51,570 nucleotides of DNA from Candidatus Acidiferrum typicum (lineage in GTDB: Bacteria > Acidobacteriota > Terriglobia > Acidiferrales > UBA7541), in the NCBI GenBank assembly GCA_002478115.1, contig DLMH01000161.1:1-51570 (forward strand), written 5' to 3'. The position numbers and the translations under genes were made by a program. This document shows positions 17,987 to 26,718 of this stretch, in pieces; position 1 is the first letter of the stretch, and each line of letters starts with the position of its first letter. The notes beneath the pieces are model-generated. The model did not search any database, had not been told where the DNA came from, and saw only the letters and a list, made by a program, of their open reading frames with translations.

Positions 17987-19171
17987 CTAGCCGGGCCAAG
18001 GCGCATTTCTCTTCGGCGTTTCCGGCTGCCGGTCTAACGCTTTCGACTCCACGCCGGCCGCTAACTCCAGGACCGACTTCAATTTCCAGACGGGGGACGC
18101 ACCTCTCGTACCCACTCTGTCGAAGGTCAGGCGGATCGGACGCTCAGGTACCTCACCGTTTTTCCGGACCGCATCAGCGTTCACGTCGAAGTAAGCAGTC
18201 TTGCCATCACTCGCTTGTTCGACGTCAACCCCAAGGGGCTGCGCCATACCCTTTGGATGGGATTCATAACCGTAGTCCTTGAGAACCGCAGCCAGTTTCT
18301 TGCTGGTTAGTGGCAGTGGTTCCTCTGACATCAGATACATTTGAGAAATCCCCTTTTCCAGGACCTGCTCACGCAACCACACGGTTTCGAGCAAGGTCTC
18401 CTGTGTATCAAAAAGCGAGAACGCGTTTAGATTGTATTGGTCGAGCGATTTCAGGATTGCTATCCGCTCCGTCGATGGAAGATCGAACTTCCACAGAAAA
18501 TCTTGTTTGTCGCGACTCCCAAAGACTGGATCATGTCGATGAAAGCGCCAACCACCTGATTTCTCATCGAAAGCTGCACAGATCGTATAATCCGAAAGTT
18601 GCCTGAAATGCCTCGCATGCGTGCGAACATATCTTCCGACCGCTCGCATCGCAGGTTCGCCAACTGCTCCGCCCTTAATCCCGTATGGTCTCTCGCAATA
18701 TACAAAAATCGACCGCTTCTCAGCCGGGCCGGTTTCTCTAAACGCGAAAAATGCCGCAACATGCATCGACGATGTCCAGTCGAGAAGGGGAGACGGGAAC
18801 CCGTGATGTCTTAAATAGACCATGTATCGATAAAATCCAACGGAAGGAAACTCGCGAGAAAAAAAGAGTTCTCGGTCAGTGCGAAAAGCTTGTTCCAACG
18901 CGGTGTCATAGTCAGGTACTTCCCATACCGCGTCGGTGAAGGCTTCTACGGTCGGCCTCGCACGAGCGACTGCTAAGCGATAGTACTCGTCAAAGGTCAT
19001 GCCTTCACAATCCGCGCGTTCCAGGGTTGTACTCAGCCGCCAGTCCGAATCGCTCTGACCTCGAAAGAGCAACTCAGGCGGCTGCCCTGAAGCATCCTTG
19101 GGGAGCTCGTCGCGTAGTTTTTGAAGTTCGGCTGTGAACGCATCCCAGTTTCGTAAAGAGACGGCTTCCAT
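17987..19171 (-). CDS. FRG-domain protein
   Basis: A 394-residue protein. The FRG domain (named for its Phe-Arg-Gly core) begins near residue 33 with LLFRGQSDSDWRLSTTLER and continues with YLRHHGFPSPLLDWTSSMHVAAFFAF near 120-145, a hallmark of the family. Its biochemical role is unknown, but such proteins occur often in mobile and defence-linked loci. Residues 300-394 have no motif I recognise. The start ATG at 19171 precedes MEAVSLRNWDAF. It is carried in the 17848-20036 cassette with the membrane gene behind it (166-nt gap, same strand). Confidence 0.85.
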   Translation of the reverse strand: MEAVSLRNWDAFTAELQKLRDELPKDASGQPPELLFRGQSDSDWRLSTTLERADCEGMTFDEYYRLAVARARPTVEAFTDAVWEVPDYDTALEQAFRTDRELFFSREFPSVGFYRYMVYLRHHGFPSPLLDWTSSMHVAAFFAFRETGPAEKRSIFVYCERPYGIKGGAVGEPAMRAVGRYVRTHARHFRQLSDYTICAAFDEKSGGWRFHRHDPVFGSRDKQDFLWKFDLPSTERIAILKSLDQYNLNAFSLFDTQETLLETVWLREQVLEKGISQMYLMSEEPLPLTSKKLAAVLKDYGYESHPKGMAQPLGVDVEQASDGKTAYFDVNADAVRKNGEVPERPIRLTFDRVGTRGASPVWKLKSVLELAAGVESKALDRQPETPKRNAPWPG

Positions 19172-19336
19172 GCCACAATCTTACATCTCTTGAATTAGAT
19201 GCGCTCTGCGAAGTTATCCTTAGAAATTGAGAAGATTTCAACGTGCGTTCACCACGAGCATGCAGCATTTCCCTGACACCATCGCTGCAAGCCCACATCG
19301 CAATCAAGTCCTGGTAAACGCGGAAGATTCAGTGGA

Positions 19337-19936
19337 TTAATGTGTGATGCCTAATTCTTTTCTGAATGCGGCGCGCATTGCTTCGTGCAAATCGAACAAT
19401 TGGTCCGCCGAGGACTTAAAAATCTGTCCGTCCTTTTTGTGAATCCGGCCTGAGACACCAGTAGTGAGAATCACATATTTGTCCAGCACGCCAACAACGT
19501 CCTTACCACACGTTACTCCTACAAATAGCTGTGACTCATGGAGGGCCGCCATAGCTCTAAACCATTTGGCATTCTCACTAACGCTTATTTCCTTCCAGGT
19601 TTCGGTCACCACAGACGGATTTCTAAGTTCTGTTTGTAACACGTTGTCCAGGTCTTTTAATGCATCGAATACAGCAGATATCCTTTTCATAACCTGAAAA
19701 AATACTTCGCGCTTGAGTTCCCATCGTTTCTGCTGATTCCAAAGTTCGCCCGATATTGTTGCCTCTATCTCCTTCGTCGTTCGGGTCAGTTCCGCTGTCT
19801 GCTTCTGCAAATCTTTGAACTCTTCCCGCGTCGCCAGATTCTGGGCTTTCTTTTTCAAGTACGAGGCTAGGTAGATGCCGAGGCCGACCACACCGACATT
19901 CAGAAGAGAAAGCACCACAATGAGGGCGGTTTGCAT
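19337..19936 (-). CDS. Membrane-anchored coiled-coil protein, unknown
   Basis: A 199-residue protein I do not recognise. Residues 4-27 form one hydrophobic segment (LIVVLSLLNVGVVGLGIYLA), then basic KKK, then a heptad-rich region about 35-75 that should form a coiled coil. The remainder is mixed alpha-helical, with an isolated Cys in TCGKDVVG. It is first in the two-gene cassette, upstream of the FRG gene. An N-terminal anchor with a cytoplasmic helical domain is the likely topology. Confidence 0.75.
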   Translation of the reverse strand: MQTALIVVLSLLNVGVVGLGIYLASYLKKKAQNLATREEFKDLQKQTAELTRTTKEIEATISGELWNQQKRWELKREVFFQVMKRISAVFDALKDLDNVLQTELRNPSVVTETWKEISVSENAKWFRAMAALHESQLFVGVTCGKDVVGVLDKYVILTTGVSGRIHKKDGQIFKSSADQLFDLHEAMRAAFRKELGITH

Positions 19937-20020
19937 TGCACCGCGTATTCTAACCTATCCACGTGGCGCTTCGCTGGATCAGGGCAGATACGCCAAGTCC
20001 CTGATAAACGCGGTTTCCGC

Positions 20021-20044
20021 AAACTGACCCACCACCGACGAACG
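20021..20044 (-). repeat. Right end of transposon-like element: IR plus direct repeat
   Basis: AAACTGACCCACCACC (20021-20036) is the inverted partner of the left end and is followed directly by GACGAACG (20037-20044). Confidence 0.8.
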
Positions 20045-20196
20045 CGAACAAGCAGATTCTCTGCCGTGACAAGGCAGCATCCCGGAACTGGAATGACTTC
20101 CGGTATTGTGCTAGCGTGGCTTTAATAAATCGATTTTGTTGAGGCCTTCCTCTCGTGCACTTCGAGGTGACCCCAAAAAGACAGGAGCCTTCCACC

Positions 20197-22557
20197 GTGC
20201 CACCCAAATTCCTCCGCTCGCTTGCATTGTTTGCTTTTGCCGCGTGTCTTATTGCCACTTCTATTTCGGCACAGAACCCCAAACAAGCCTCCACCTTCCG
20301 TGGTGCTCCGGTCCGATCCGCACTCGCTGCTCCATCCATTGAGAAGAAGGTGGATGCCCTGCTCCGCCAGATGACCCTCGAAGAGAAAATCGGACAACTG
20401 GTGCAGTATTCGATTGGCTCGCCGACGGGCCCGGGAACGGGCAGGGGCGGCTACTCGGAAATGGCCGCAACGGGCCAGGTGGGCTCTCTTTATAATCTGG
20501 AAAGTGTAAAGGACGCGAACAAGTTCCAGCATGAGGCCGTCGAGCACTCGCGCCTGCACATTCCGCTTTTGTTCGGCTTGGACGTTATTCACGGCTACCG
20601 TACGGTGTTTCCCGTGCCCCTCGGACTCGCCGCCACCTGGGATCCGCAAATCGTGGAAGCCGCTTCCCGCCTTGCCGCCCAGGAAGCTTCCGCCGCCGGC
20701 GTGCGCTGGACGTTCTCGCCGATGGTGGATATCGCGCGCGATCTCCGCTGGGGCCGCATCGTCGAAGGAGCGGGCGAAGATCCTTTTCTTGGAAGTGCGA
20801 TGGCCCGCGCCTATGTGCGCGGCTACCAGGGCAAGACCCTTGATGCCCCCGACAGCATTGCCGCCTGCGCGAAACACTATGTGGGATACGGCGCCGCGGA
20901 AGCCGGGCGAGACTACAACACCACCGAGATTTCCGAGCACAACCTTCGCGAAGTATACTTGCCGCCGTTCTACGCTGCCCTAGATGAAGGCGGCGCTTCC
21001 GTCATGAGCGCGTTCAATTCTTTAAACAGCGTACCTGCCAGTGCGAATCCCTTCACTTTGACCGAGGTTCTCCGCAACGAGTGGAAATTCCCTGGCATCG
21101 TGGATAGCGACTGGACCTCCATCGCTGAATTGATCGCACACGGCATCGCCAATGACGGCAAAACGGCTGCTTGGAAAGCGTTCACTGCCGGTGTGGACAT
21201 GGACATGGAGAGCAATCTCTACCATGAGCATCTCGGCGACCTGATCAAGAGCGGCAAAGTGACCCAGGCGCGGCTCGATGAAGCGGTGCGCCGCATTCTC
21301 CGTGTGAAATTTGCGCTCGGTCTTTTCGACAAGCCCTATACCGACGAGTCGCGCGAAAATCATGGCGCGTTGCCCGCGGAAAGCCTGCAACTGGCTCGCA
21401 CGGCTGCGGAGCGCTCTTTTGTTCTGCTGAAAAACGACTTCATCGCTTCCCGCCGGGTGCTGCCGCTCGCGAGCGATGTACCAACTGTAGCCCTAATCGG
21501 ACCGCTCGCCGATGATGCCCCCAGCATGCTGGGCGCGTGGGCCGGCCGCGGCAATCCTCAGGATGTCGTGACGCTGAAGACCGCTCTGACGCAAAAACTG
21601 GGCGCCGAACACATCAAATATGCCCAAGGCGGCGAATTTCTGGCGGCGAGTGACGCACAAATCGAGGAGGGCGTTGCGGCTGCACGCGCTTCCGATATCG
21701 CCATTCTAGCGTTGGGAGAGTACACGCCGGAGATGACGGGCGAGGCAGGTTCTCGTGCGCATCCCATGTTGCCCGGCCGGCAGGAGGAGTTGCTCGAAAA
21801 AGTGTCCGTCACCGGAAAGCCGGTCGTGTTGCTGCTCTTCACAGGCCGCCCGCTTGTGCTGCCATGGGCGTTCGCGCATGTTCCCGCCGTTCTGGAACTC
21901 TGGTGCCCGGGCGTACAAGCAGGTCCCGCCATCGTACGAACTCTGTTTGGCGAGGCCACGCCGAGCGGCAGACTGACGGTGAGTTGGCCGCGCGCGGTAG
22001 GCCAGATTCCCATTTATTACAACGCGCTCAACACCGGCCGCCCCGCAGGCAATCGCGATCTCACTCGCCCGCCAAAGGACGCCGATGAGCGCTACGCCTC
22101 GCGCTACATCGATGAACTGAACGCACCGCAGTTCCCCTTCGGTTATGGTTTGTCCTACACCGATTTTTCGTATGGCGCGCCGGAGATCAGCGCGAAGAAA
22201 CTCAGCGCCAAAACCCTGAATGCGGAGCTGCGCAAGAGTTCCGCCGACGCGAAGCCGATGCTCACTGTCACGGCGAATGTCTCCAACACTGGCAAAACAG
22301 CGGCTGACGAAGTCGTGCAGCTCTACGTTCGCCTGCAAGGCACCAGCGTCGAAGAGCCCGTGCGCAAGCTGAAGGGCTTCCAGCGTGTTGCGCTCAATCC
22401 CGGAGAAACGAAGAAAGTGACGTTTTCCCTCCGCGCGGATAGCTTTGCCCTCTGGGACATCCGCAACGAATACACCGTCGAGCCAAGCCTCGTCCACATC
22501 TGGGTTAGCCCCGATTCATCGAGCGGCGATGCGGCCGAGTTTGTAATTACCGACTGA
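20197..22557 (+). CDS. bglX: Glycoside hydrolase family 3 beta-glucosidase, exported
   Basis: A 786-residue enzyme predicted to release terminal beta-linked glucose or xylose in the periplasm or outside the cell. The start is the GTG at 20197 with AGGAG upstream, which leaves a clean signal peptide (PPKFLRSLALFAFAACL...SISA); an in-frame GTG at 20155 is less likely. The N-terminal TIM-like domain has LTLEEKIGQL-type sequence, GLDVIHGYRTVFP, GRIVEGAGEDPFL, KHYVGYGAAEAGRDYN, and the nucleophile Asp in IVDSDW (about residue 305). The second domain has GEYTPEMTGEAGSR, and the C-terminal fibronectin-III-like domain ends the protein. It is monocistronic. Confidence 0.94.
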   Translation: MPPKFLRSLALFAFAACLIATSISAQNPKQASTFRGAPVRSALAAPSIEKKVDALLRQMTLEEKIGQLVQYSIGSPTGPGTGRGGYSEMAATGQVGSLYNLESVKDANKFQHEAVEHSRLHIPLLFGLDVIHGYRTVFPVPLGLAATWDPQIVEAASRLAAQEASAAGVRWTFSPMVDIARDLRWGRIVEGAGEDPFLGSAMARAYVRGYQGKTLDAPDSIAACAKHYVGYGAAEAGRDYNTTEISEHNLREVYLPPFYAALDEGGASVMSAFNSLNSVPASANPFTLTEVLRNEWKFPGIVDSDWTSIAELIAHGIANDGKTAAWKAFTAGVDMDMESNLYHEHLGDLIKSGKVTQARLDEAVRRILRVKFALGLFDKPYTDESRENHGALPAESLQLARTAAERSFVLLKNDFIASRRVLPLASDVPTVALIGPLADDAPSMLGAWAGRGNPQDVVTLKTALTQKLGAEHIKYAQGGEFLAASDAQIEEGVAAARASDIAILALGEYTPEMTGEAGSRAHPMLPGRQEELLEKVSVTGKPVVLLLFTGRPLVLPWAFAHVPAVLELWCPGVQAGPAIVRTLFGEATPSGRLTVSWPRAVGQIPIYYNALNTGRPAGNRDLTRPPKDADERYASRYIDELNAPQFPFGYGLSYTDFSYGAPEISAKKLSAKTLNAELRKSSADAKPMLTVTANVSNTGKTAADEVVQLYVRLQGTSVEEPVRKLKGFQRVALNPGETKKVTFSLRADSFALWDIRNEYTVEPSLVHIWVSPDSSSGDAAEFVITD

Positions 22558-22659
22558 GCCGCCGTTCTCTCAAACCTAAGTTGCCCTGCGCCGGGACGGA
22601 CAACTGCCCGTGCGAATTCGCACGTTTACGCAGCGTAAGGTGATACTCTTTCAAAGCCT

Positions 22660-23547
22660 ATGAGCCTTCTCTCTAAGTTTCGCCGCGACCGCACCTTTCA
22701 CCAGCCCATCAATTGGGGCGTCACCCTCATCATGATTGGGTTGCACATCTGCGCCCTTGGAGCCATCTTCTTTTTCACCTGGGAGGCTCTGATTCTCACC
22801 GTGGTGATGTGGTGGGTTGCCGGCAGCCTGGGCATCGGCATGGGCTACCATCGCCTGCTCACGCATCGCGGCTACAAAACGCCCAAATGGATTGAGTATT
22901 TCCTGACGACCTGCGGCACGCTGGCCATGGAAGGAGGCCCCATCGCCTGGGTCGCCACTCACCGTATCCATCATCAGAACGCCGACAAGGAAGGTGATCC
23001 ACACTCACCGCGCGATGGCGGCATCTGGTCTCACATGGGATGGATTATCACGGGCCGCGCGATGCACCGCGATCGCACCGAGCTTCTCCCCTATGTTCCC
23101 GATCTGCGCAAAGACAAATTCCACCTGTGGATCAGCAAGTGGCACGTGATCCCTTCGCTCGTTCTCGCGGTGATTTTCTATTTCATTGGTGGTTGGCCTT
23201 GGGTGATGTGGGGTGTTTTCCTGCGCACCGTCATCAGCCTGCACGCCACCTGGCTCGTGAATTCCGCCACGCACATTTGGGGCTCGCAGCGCTTCGCCAC
23301 TGGTGATCTTTCCAGGAATAGCTTTTGGGTGGCCTTTCTCACCTTTGGCGAAGGTTGGCACAATAACCACCACTACGCGCCGCAATCCGCGCGTCACGGC
23401 TTGAAGTGGTATGAGCTGGACATGAATTGGTACGGAATCTACACCCTCAAAACCATCGGCCTAGCTTGGGACGTCAAACGCGCCAAACTCGCCGAACTCA
23501 CCGAAATCGAATCCCCGCAGCCTGTCCTGAGTGAAACAGGCAGCTAG
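22660..23547 (+). CDS. Membrane acyl-lipid/acyl-CoA desaturase
   Basis: A 295-residue di-iron integral membrane desaturase, probably delta-9 type, introducing a cis double bond into fatty acyl chains. The three histidine boxes are H64-RLLT-H69, H101-RI-HH105 and H234-NN-HH238. Hydrophobic segments lie around 20-60 and 165-205. WVATHRIHHQNAD and FGEGWHNNHH are diagnostic of the stearoyl-CoA-desaturase-like group. No redox partner gene is adjacent. Confidence 0.93.
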   Translation: MSLLSKFRRDRTFHQPINWGVTLIMIGLHICALGAIFFFTWEALILTVVMWWVAGSLGIGMGYHRLLTHRGYKTPKWIEYFLTTCGTLAMEGGPIAWVATHRIHHQNADKEGDPHSPRDGGIWSHMGWIITGRAMHRDRTELLPYVPDLRKDKFHLWISKWHVIPSLVLAVIFYFIGGWPWVMWGVFLRTVISLHATWLVNSATHIWGSQRFATGDLSRNSFWVAFLTFGEGWHNNHHYAPQSARHGLKWYELDMNWYGIYTLKTIGLAWDVKRAKLAELTEIESPQPVLSETGS

Positions 23548-23632
23548 CACGCCAATCGCAAACCTGAAGAGCTGCAGGCAGGGCACCTCGTGGCAGGTGC
23601 CATTCTCCCCGCAAATCTGGGAAGATACGCCT

Positions 23633-23770
23633 ATGCGGTTTCTCCGCGTTGAAGATGATCCCTGGATTGCGTGTTTCGTGGCCAAAGGATTCCAGGAACA
23701 GTCTTATGCCCAGGATGTCGTCGCCAATGGCCACGACGCAGTCTATGAGGTGGACATCAAAGACTATAGG
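23633..23770 (+). pseudogene. N-terminal fragment of an OmpR-type response regulator
   Basis: 46 codons starting MRFLRVEDDPWIACFVAKG match the first alpha/beta units of OmpR/QseB-type receiver domains, including the paired acidic residues. Homology then stops, before the phospho-acceptor Asp. There is no DNA-binding domain and no partner kinase. The rest of 23548-23869 shows nothing else beyond the upstream flank of the next gene. The frame happens to run into that gene, but the latter has its own signal peptide. Confidence 0.7.
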
Positions 23771-23869
23771 AGATCATCTGAGCCGTCCAATTGTCACCGA
23801 GTTTTCCGTTGGGTTACTCGCGTTGGGACCTTCGTACCCTTTCTGCTCCGCGCCCTTGGCCCCCTGGCT

Positions 23870-24640
23870 ATGTTGCGGATTCTAATCCCCCTCCTCGCTT
23901 TCTTATTTGCTGCTACCTCCGCATATGCCCAAGGCGGCCCGCCCTACTACACCAATGATCCGGGTACCCCCGGCAATCTCAATTGGGAAATCAATCTCGG
24001 CTACATGCCCTTTTTCTACAGCAACCAGTCCGTCTCGCACACCCCTGACGTCGATATCAATTTCGGCGTTGGCGAGCGCATCCAGCTCACTTACGAAAGT
24101 GCCTGGTTGCGCGTCCAAAATCCCTTTTCCACGACTAAATTTGGCTTGGGTCAATCCAATCCCGGCGTCAAGTGGCGTTTCTACGACGCCGGGGAGTCTG
24201 GCCTCTCCATCTCGGTTTTCCCCCAGCTCTTCCTTAATAACCCCAACGACGCCGTCCGCCGTGGGATCACCCCCGCGAGCGATACCTTCCTCCTGCCCTT
24301 TGAATTCTCCAGAAAGTTCGGCCCTGTCAATGTGGACTGCGAAATCGGTTATCAGTTTGTCCGCAAAGGACCGGACGGTTGGCTCACCGGCCTCGTCCTA
24401 GGCCACGATTTCACTCCAAAACTCGAAATGGACATGGAGCTCTATTCCCAAGGAACCTTTCATCCCTCTAACAGCCAGCCCACCATGGGCTTGGGGGCTC
24501 GCTACAAAATCCATCGTCCGGTAATCCTGCTCCTCATGGCTGGCCGCAGCCTCGAACCCACCCGCAACAATCAATCCTATTTCATCGGCTACTTCGGCAT
24601 TCAACTACTGCTGCCCCCCAAGTCCTACAAACTCGAGTGA
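23870..24640 (+). CDS. Secreted outer-membrane-barrel-like protein, unknown
   Basis: A 256-residue protein. A signal peptide MLRILIPLLAFLFAATSAYA is followed by QGGPPYYTNDPGTPG. The remainder alternates polar and aromatic residues in short strands (NLNWEINLGYMPFF, VDINFGVGERIQLTYE, MGLGARYKIH, YFIGYFGIQL), the pattern of outer-membrane beta-barrels such as the putative transporter/MetA-pathway-like group. The start at 23870 was chosen for the signal peptide; the upstream frame is a dead receiver fragment. No substrate can be named. Confidence 0.75.
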   Translation: MLRILIPLLAFLFAATSAYAQGGPPYYTNDPGTPGNLNWEINLGYMPFFYSNQSVSHTPDVDINFGVGERIQLTYESAWLRVQNPFSTTKFGLGQSNPGVKWRFYDAGESGLSISVFPQLFLNNPNDAVRRGITPASDTFLLPFEFSRKFGPVNVDCEIGYQFVRKGPDGWLTGLVLGHDFTPKLEMDMELYSQGTFHPSNSQPTMGLGARYKIHRPVILLLMAGRSLEPTRNNQSYFIGYFGIQLLLPPKSYKLE

Positions 24641-24694
24641 CTCCTCGCCCGCCGTGCAATAAGGGCTGGACAGTCTTTCCGTGTGATCCGCGGA

Positions 24695-26134
24695 CTATTT
24701 TGAGAGGTTGGGAGGAACGGGCTTGTTCCGCCACCATTCCTGGCCCTGCTGCGGCAAGGTGTATACGGGATCGTAATACTCATAGCGGCGGGTGAGCGCT
24801 TCCGCATCATCGGCTTCAATGCCCGTGCGGTAATTCTTCGTCCAATAGGAAATGCCCAGATGGCGATCGTACTCCTTCACCTGGTTCACCCAGCGCTTGC
24901 CCACGAACGGCACGTCGCAAACCATGCGCGGCGTGGCAAACCCCGGCAAATATCCCATGATGTCGTGTTGCAGTTGCTGCGCTTCATGAACGGCCAGGCG
25001 CCAGTGCTCGGCATTGGGAATCATGTCGCACTGATAGAAGTAGTACGGCATGATCTTGCCGTGATCCAGAAGCATGAAACACAAATCCAGCAATTCTTTC
25101 TGCGTATCATTAATGCCGCGCAGGAGCACGCCCTGGTTGCGCACGTCACGATAGCCCATGTCCAGCAAGGACTGCACCGCTTTCGCTACCAACGGTGTCA
25201 CTTGGCGCGCGCTGTTCACATGCGTGTGCACGGCGATGTCCACGCCGCGTTCGCGCGCCTTTTTCGCCAGACGATCGAGCCCCGCCTGCACGTCCGCCTG
25301 CAAAAAGTGCTGCGGGATGGCGATCAGGCCTTTCGTGGCCAGGCGAATGTCCTTGATGTTCGGGATATCCATCAGCTTCGAGCAGAACTCCTCCAGCGTA
25401 GCGATGGGTGTGTTGGCAATGTCGCCGCCGCTCACCACAACGTCGCGGACGGAAGGCGTCACGCGCAGATAATCCAGCATCTGCTGGTAACGATCCTTCT
25501 GCGGGATCTGAAATTTGAGCTTCACAACCAGCGGCACATCGTTTCCCACCAGATCCATGCGCGTGCAGTGTCCGCAATATTGCGAGCAGGTCGAAAGCAA
25601 TTCCGCCAACACCTTCGTCGGGTAGCGGTGCGTCAGGCCTTCCACGGCCCACATGTCCGATTCATGCAAGGAATCGCGGCTGGCCTTGGGGTGGCTTGGC
25701 CACTCGGGATGCCGGTCGTCAAACGCAGGCAGCATGTAGCGCCGCACCGGATCGTTCCACAGATCCTTCTCTTCCATCGTGTTCAGCATGTGCGGCGGCA
25801 CCAGGATGGACATCGTGGCGCGCTCTTTGATATCGCGCTCCATGCTGGCCATCAGCGTGTCCGGCATGAGGCCGCCGAAAACCTGTTTGAGTTCCTTCAG
25901 GTTCTTGACCGTGTGCCGCCGTTGCCACAGCGCTGTCTCCCACTCTTCGCGCGTGACATTGCGGTAACCCGGCAATCGCCGCCAGTCCGGCTCCACGAAC
26001 TCGCGTTTCAGCGGGTAAGTGAACGGCTGCTCGCCCGCGTGCACTTTGCCTGCGTCCTTCCAGGTTGGGCGGGCGGCTTTGGTTTCGGGCGTCACTTTAT
26101 TTGTGTCAGACGCAATAATTTTCGTTTCACTCAT
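24695..26134 (-). CDS. kamA: KamA-family radical SAM aminomutase
   Basis: A 479-residue radical SAM/PLP enzyme of the lysine 2,3-aminomutase family. The [4Fe-4S] motif is STCSQYCGHCTRM (C183, C187, C190). VVVSGGDIANTP, IRLATKGLIAIP, HTHVNSARQVTP and NQGVLLRGIND follow the family order. The likely PLP lysine lies in the C-terminal DVPFVGKRWV instead of the classic PGGGGK, which marks a subfamily whose substrate is not established. ATG 26134 (MSETKII) has AGGAA upstream. No lysine-fermentation genes are adjacent. Confidence 0.88.
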   Translation of the reverse strand: MSETKIIASDTNKVTPETKAARPTWKDAGKVHAGEQPFTYPLKREFVEPDWRRLPGYRNVTREEWETALWQRRHTVKNLKELKQVFGGLMPDTLMASMERDIKERATMSILVPPHMLNTMEEKDLWNDPVRRYMLPAFDDRHPEWPSHPKASRDSLHESDMWAVEGLTHRYPTKVLAELLSTCSQYCGHCTRMDLVGNDVPLVVKLKFQIPQKDRYQQMLDYLRVTPSVRDVVVSGGDIANTPIATLEEFCSKLMDIPNIKDIRLATKGLIAIPQHFLQADVQAGLDRLAKKARERGVDIAVHTHVNSARQVTPLVAKAVQSLLDMGYRDVRNQGVLLRGINDTQKELLDLCFMLLDHGKIMPYYFYQCDMIPNAEHWRLAVHEAQQLQHDIMGYLPGFATPRMVCDVPFVGKRWVNQVKEYDRHLGISYWTKNYRTGIEADDAEALTRRYEYYDPVYTLPQQGQEWWRNKPVPPNLSK

Positions 26135-26262
26135 AGGCGTGTTCCTGTATTCGGGGGACTTCCGCGTACAACGGCGTGTGTACAACTAAGGATAGCCGAG
26201 AGTGAAAGTTTGCGCCACCCCCGGCGGAGCCGGTCCGCTCTTGGGTTTTCTTGCCCTTGGTG

Positions 26263-26284
26263 GCACAGGCACTCTTGCCTGTGC
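26263..26284. repeat. Palindromic repeat
   Basis: GCACAGGCA-CTCT-TGCCTGTGC, a perfect 9-bp stem. It is related in style to GGGCACAGG-AAC-CCTGTGCCC at 32967. Confidence 0.6.
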
Positions 26285-26417
26285 TCTTCGGTTTCTCTCG
26301 CTCGTGTAGGGGCCGCCTTCTGAGGCGGTCCGCGGGAGGCGAAAATGTCGGCGCGCCGACATATTGTAGATACATTACCATGCGGATAATATACCCCCAC
26401 CCCCCCTGTTTTTGCGT

Positions 26418-26479
26418 ATGTACGGGAATGATTGGACTTACGGGCGCATTGCGTGGATGTACGGGAATAGTTGGACTTA
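26418..26479 (+). repeat. Two-copy direct repeat, 39-nt period
   Basis: ATGTACGGGAAT(G/A)(A/G)TTGGACTTA occurs at 26418-26440 and 26457-26479 with 21 of 23 identical bases. Its role is unknown. Confidence 0.6.
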
Positions 26480-26659
26480 GCATGCGAAAGAGCGAAGACA
26501 AGGCAAAGAGAGAGGGCGTGGAGCGTTCCGAAATGGCGCAAGAGCAGCATCCCCGCAGCATAACGTAGGCATGATAGCACGTTATTTACCGTTTGTCTAC
26601 TATTATTTACAGGGTACTATTTTCGAAACTGGTACGCGGTGGAAGGAGAGGAAAAAAGA

Positions 26660-26704
26660 GCACCCCAAGAGCCCACACTTGAAACCGACGTATGAGGCAC
26701 CCCG
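26660..26704. repeat. REP-like repeat (ACGTCGGTTT variant)
   Basis: Its reverse complement shares GGGTGCC, ACGTCGGTTT and GTGTGGG, in order, with the hairpin at 49023-49054, so both belong to one repeat family. Confidence 0.55.
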
Positions 26705-26718
26705 TCTGGAATGTGGAC

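Larger units (their letters stand above)
17848..20036. mobile_element. Transposon-like cassette with FRG-domain and membrane genes
   Basis: A 2.19-kb block bounded by 16-bp inverted repeats (14/16 matches, with 12 consecutive identical bases) and flanked on both sides by the identical 8-mer GACGAACG, as expected for a target-site duplication. It contains two minus-strand genes that look less GC-rich than the metabolic genes on either side. No transposase is present, so it would be a non-autonomous or passenger element. The GTGGGTCAGTTT end resembles IS21-type termini from memory; this assignment is not proven. Confidence 0.72.
26135..26718. other. Intergenic region with palindromes and a short tandem repeat
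   Basis: No protein-like frame. It holds a 9-bp-stem palindrome at 26263-26284 (GCACAGGCA/TGCCTGTGC), a two-copy 23-bp direct repeat with 39-nt period at 26418-26440 and 26457-26479, and a REP-like sequence at 26660-26704. It is the left boundary of the accessory region. Confidence 0.6.

Noticed and set aside
24860..26323. 487-codon plus-strand frame
   Set aside because: Shadow of the KamA-type gene, whose radical SAM motif is intact.
26418..26479. CRISPR or iteron array
   Set aside because: Only two copies with a 16-nt interval and no cas or rep gene nearby.
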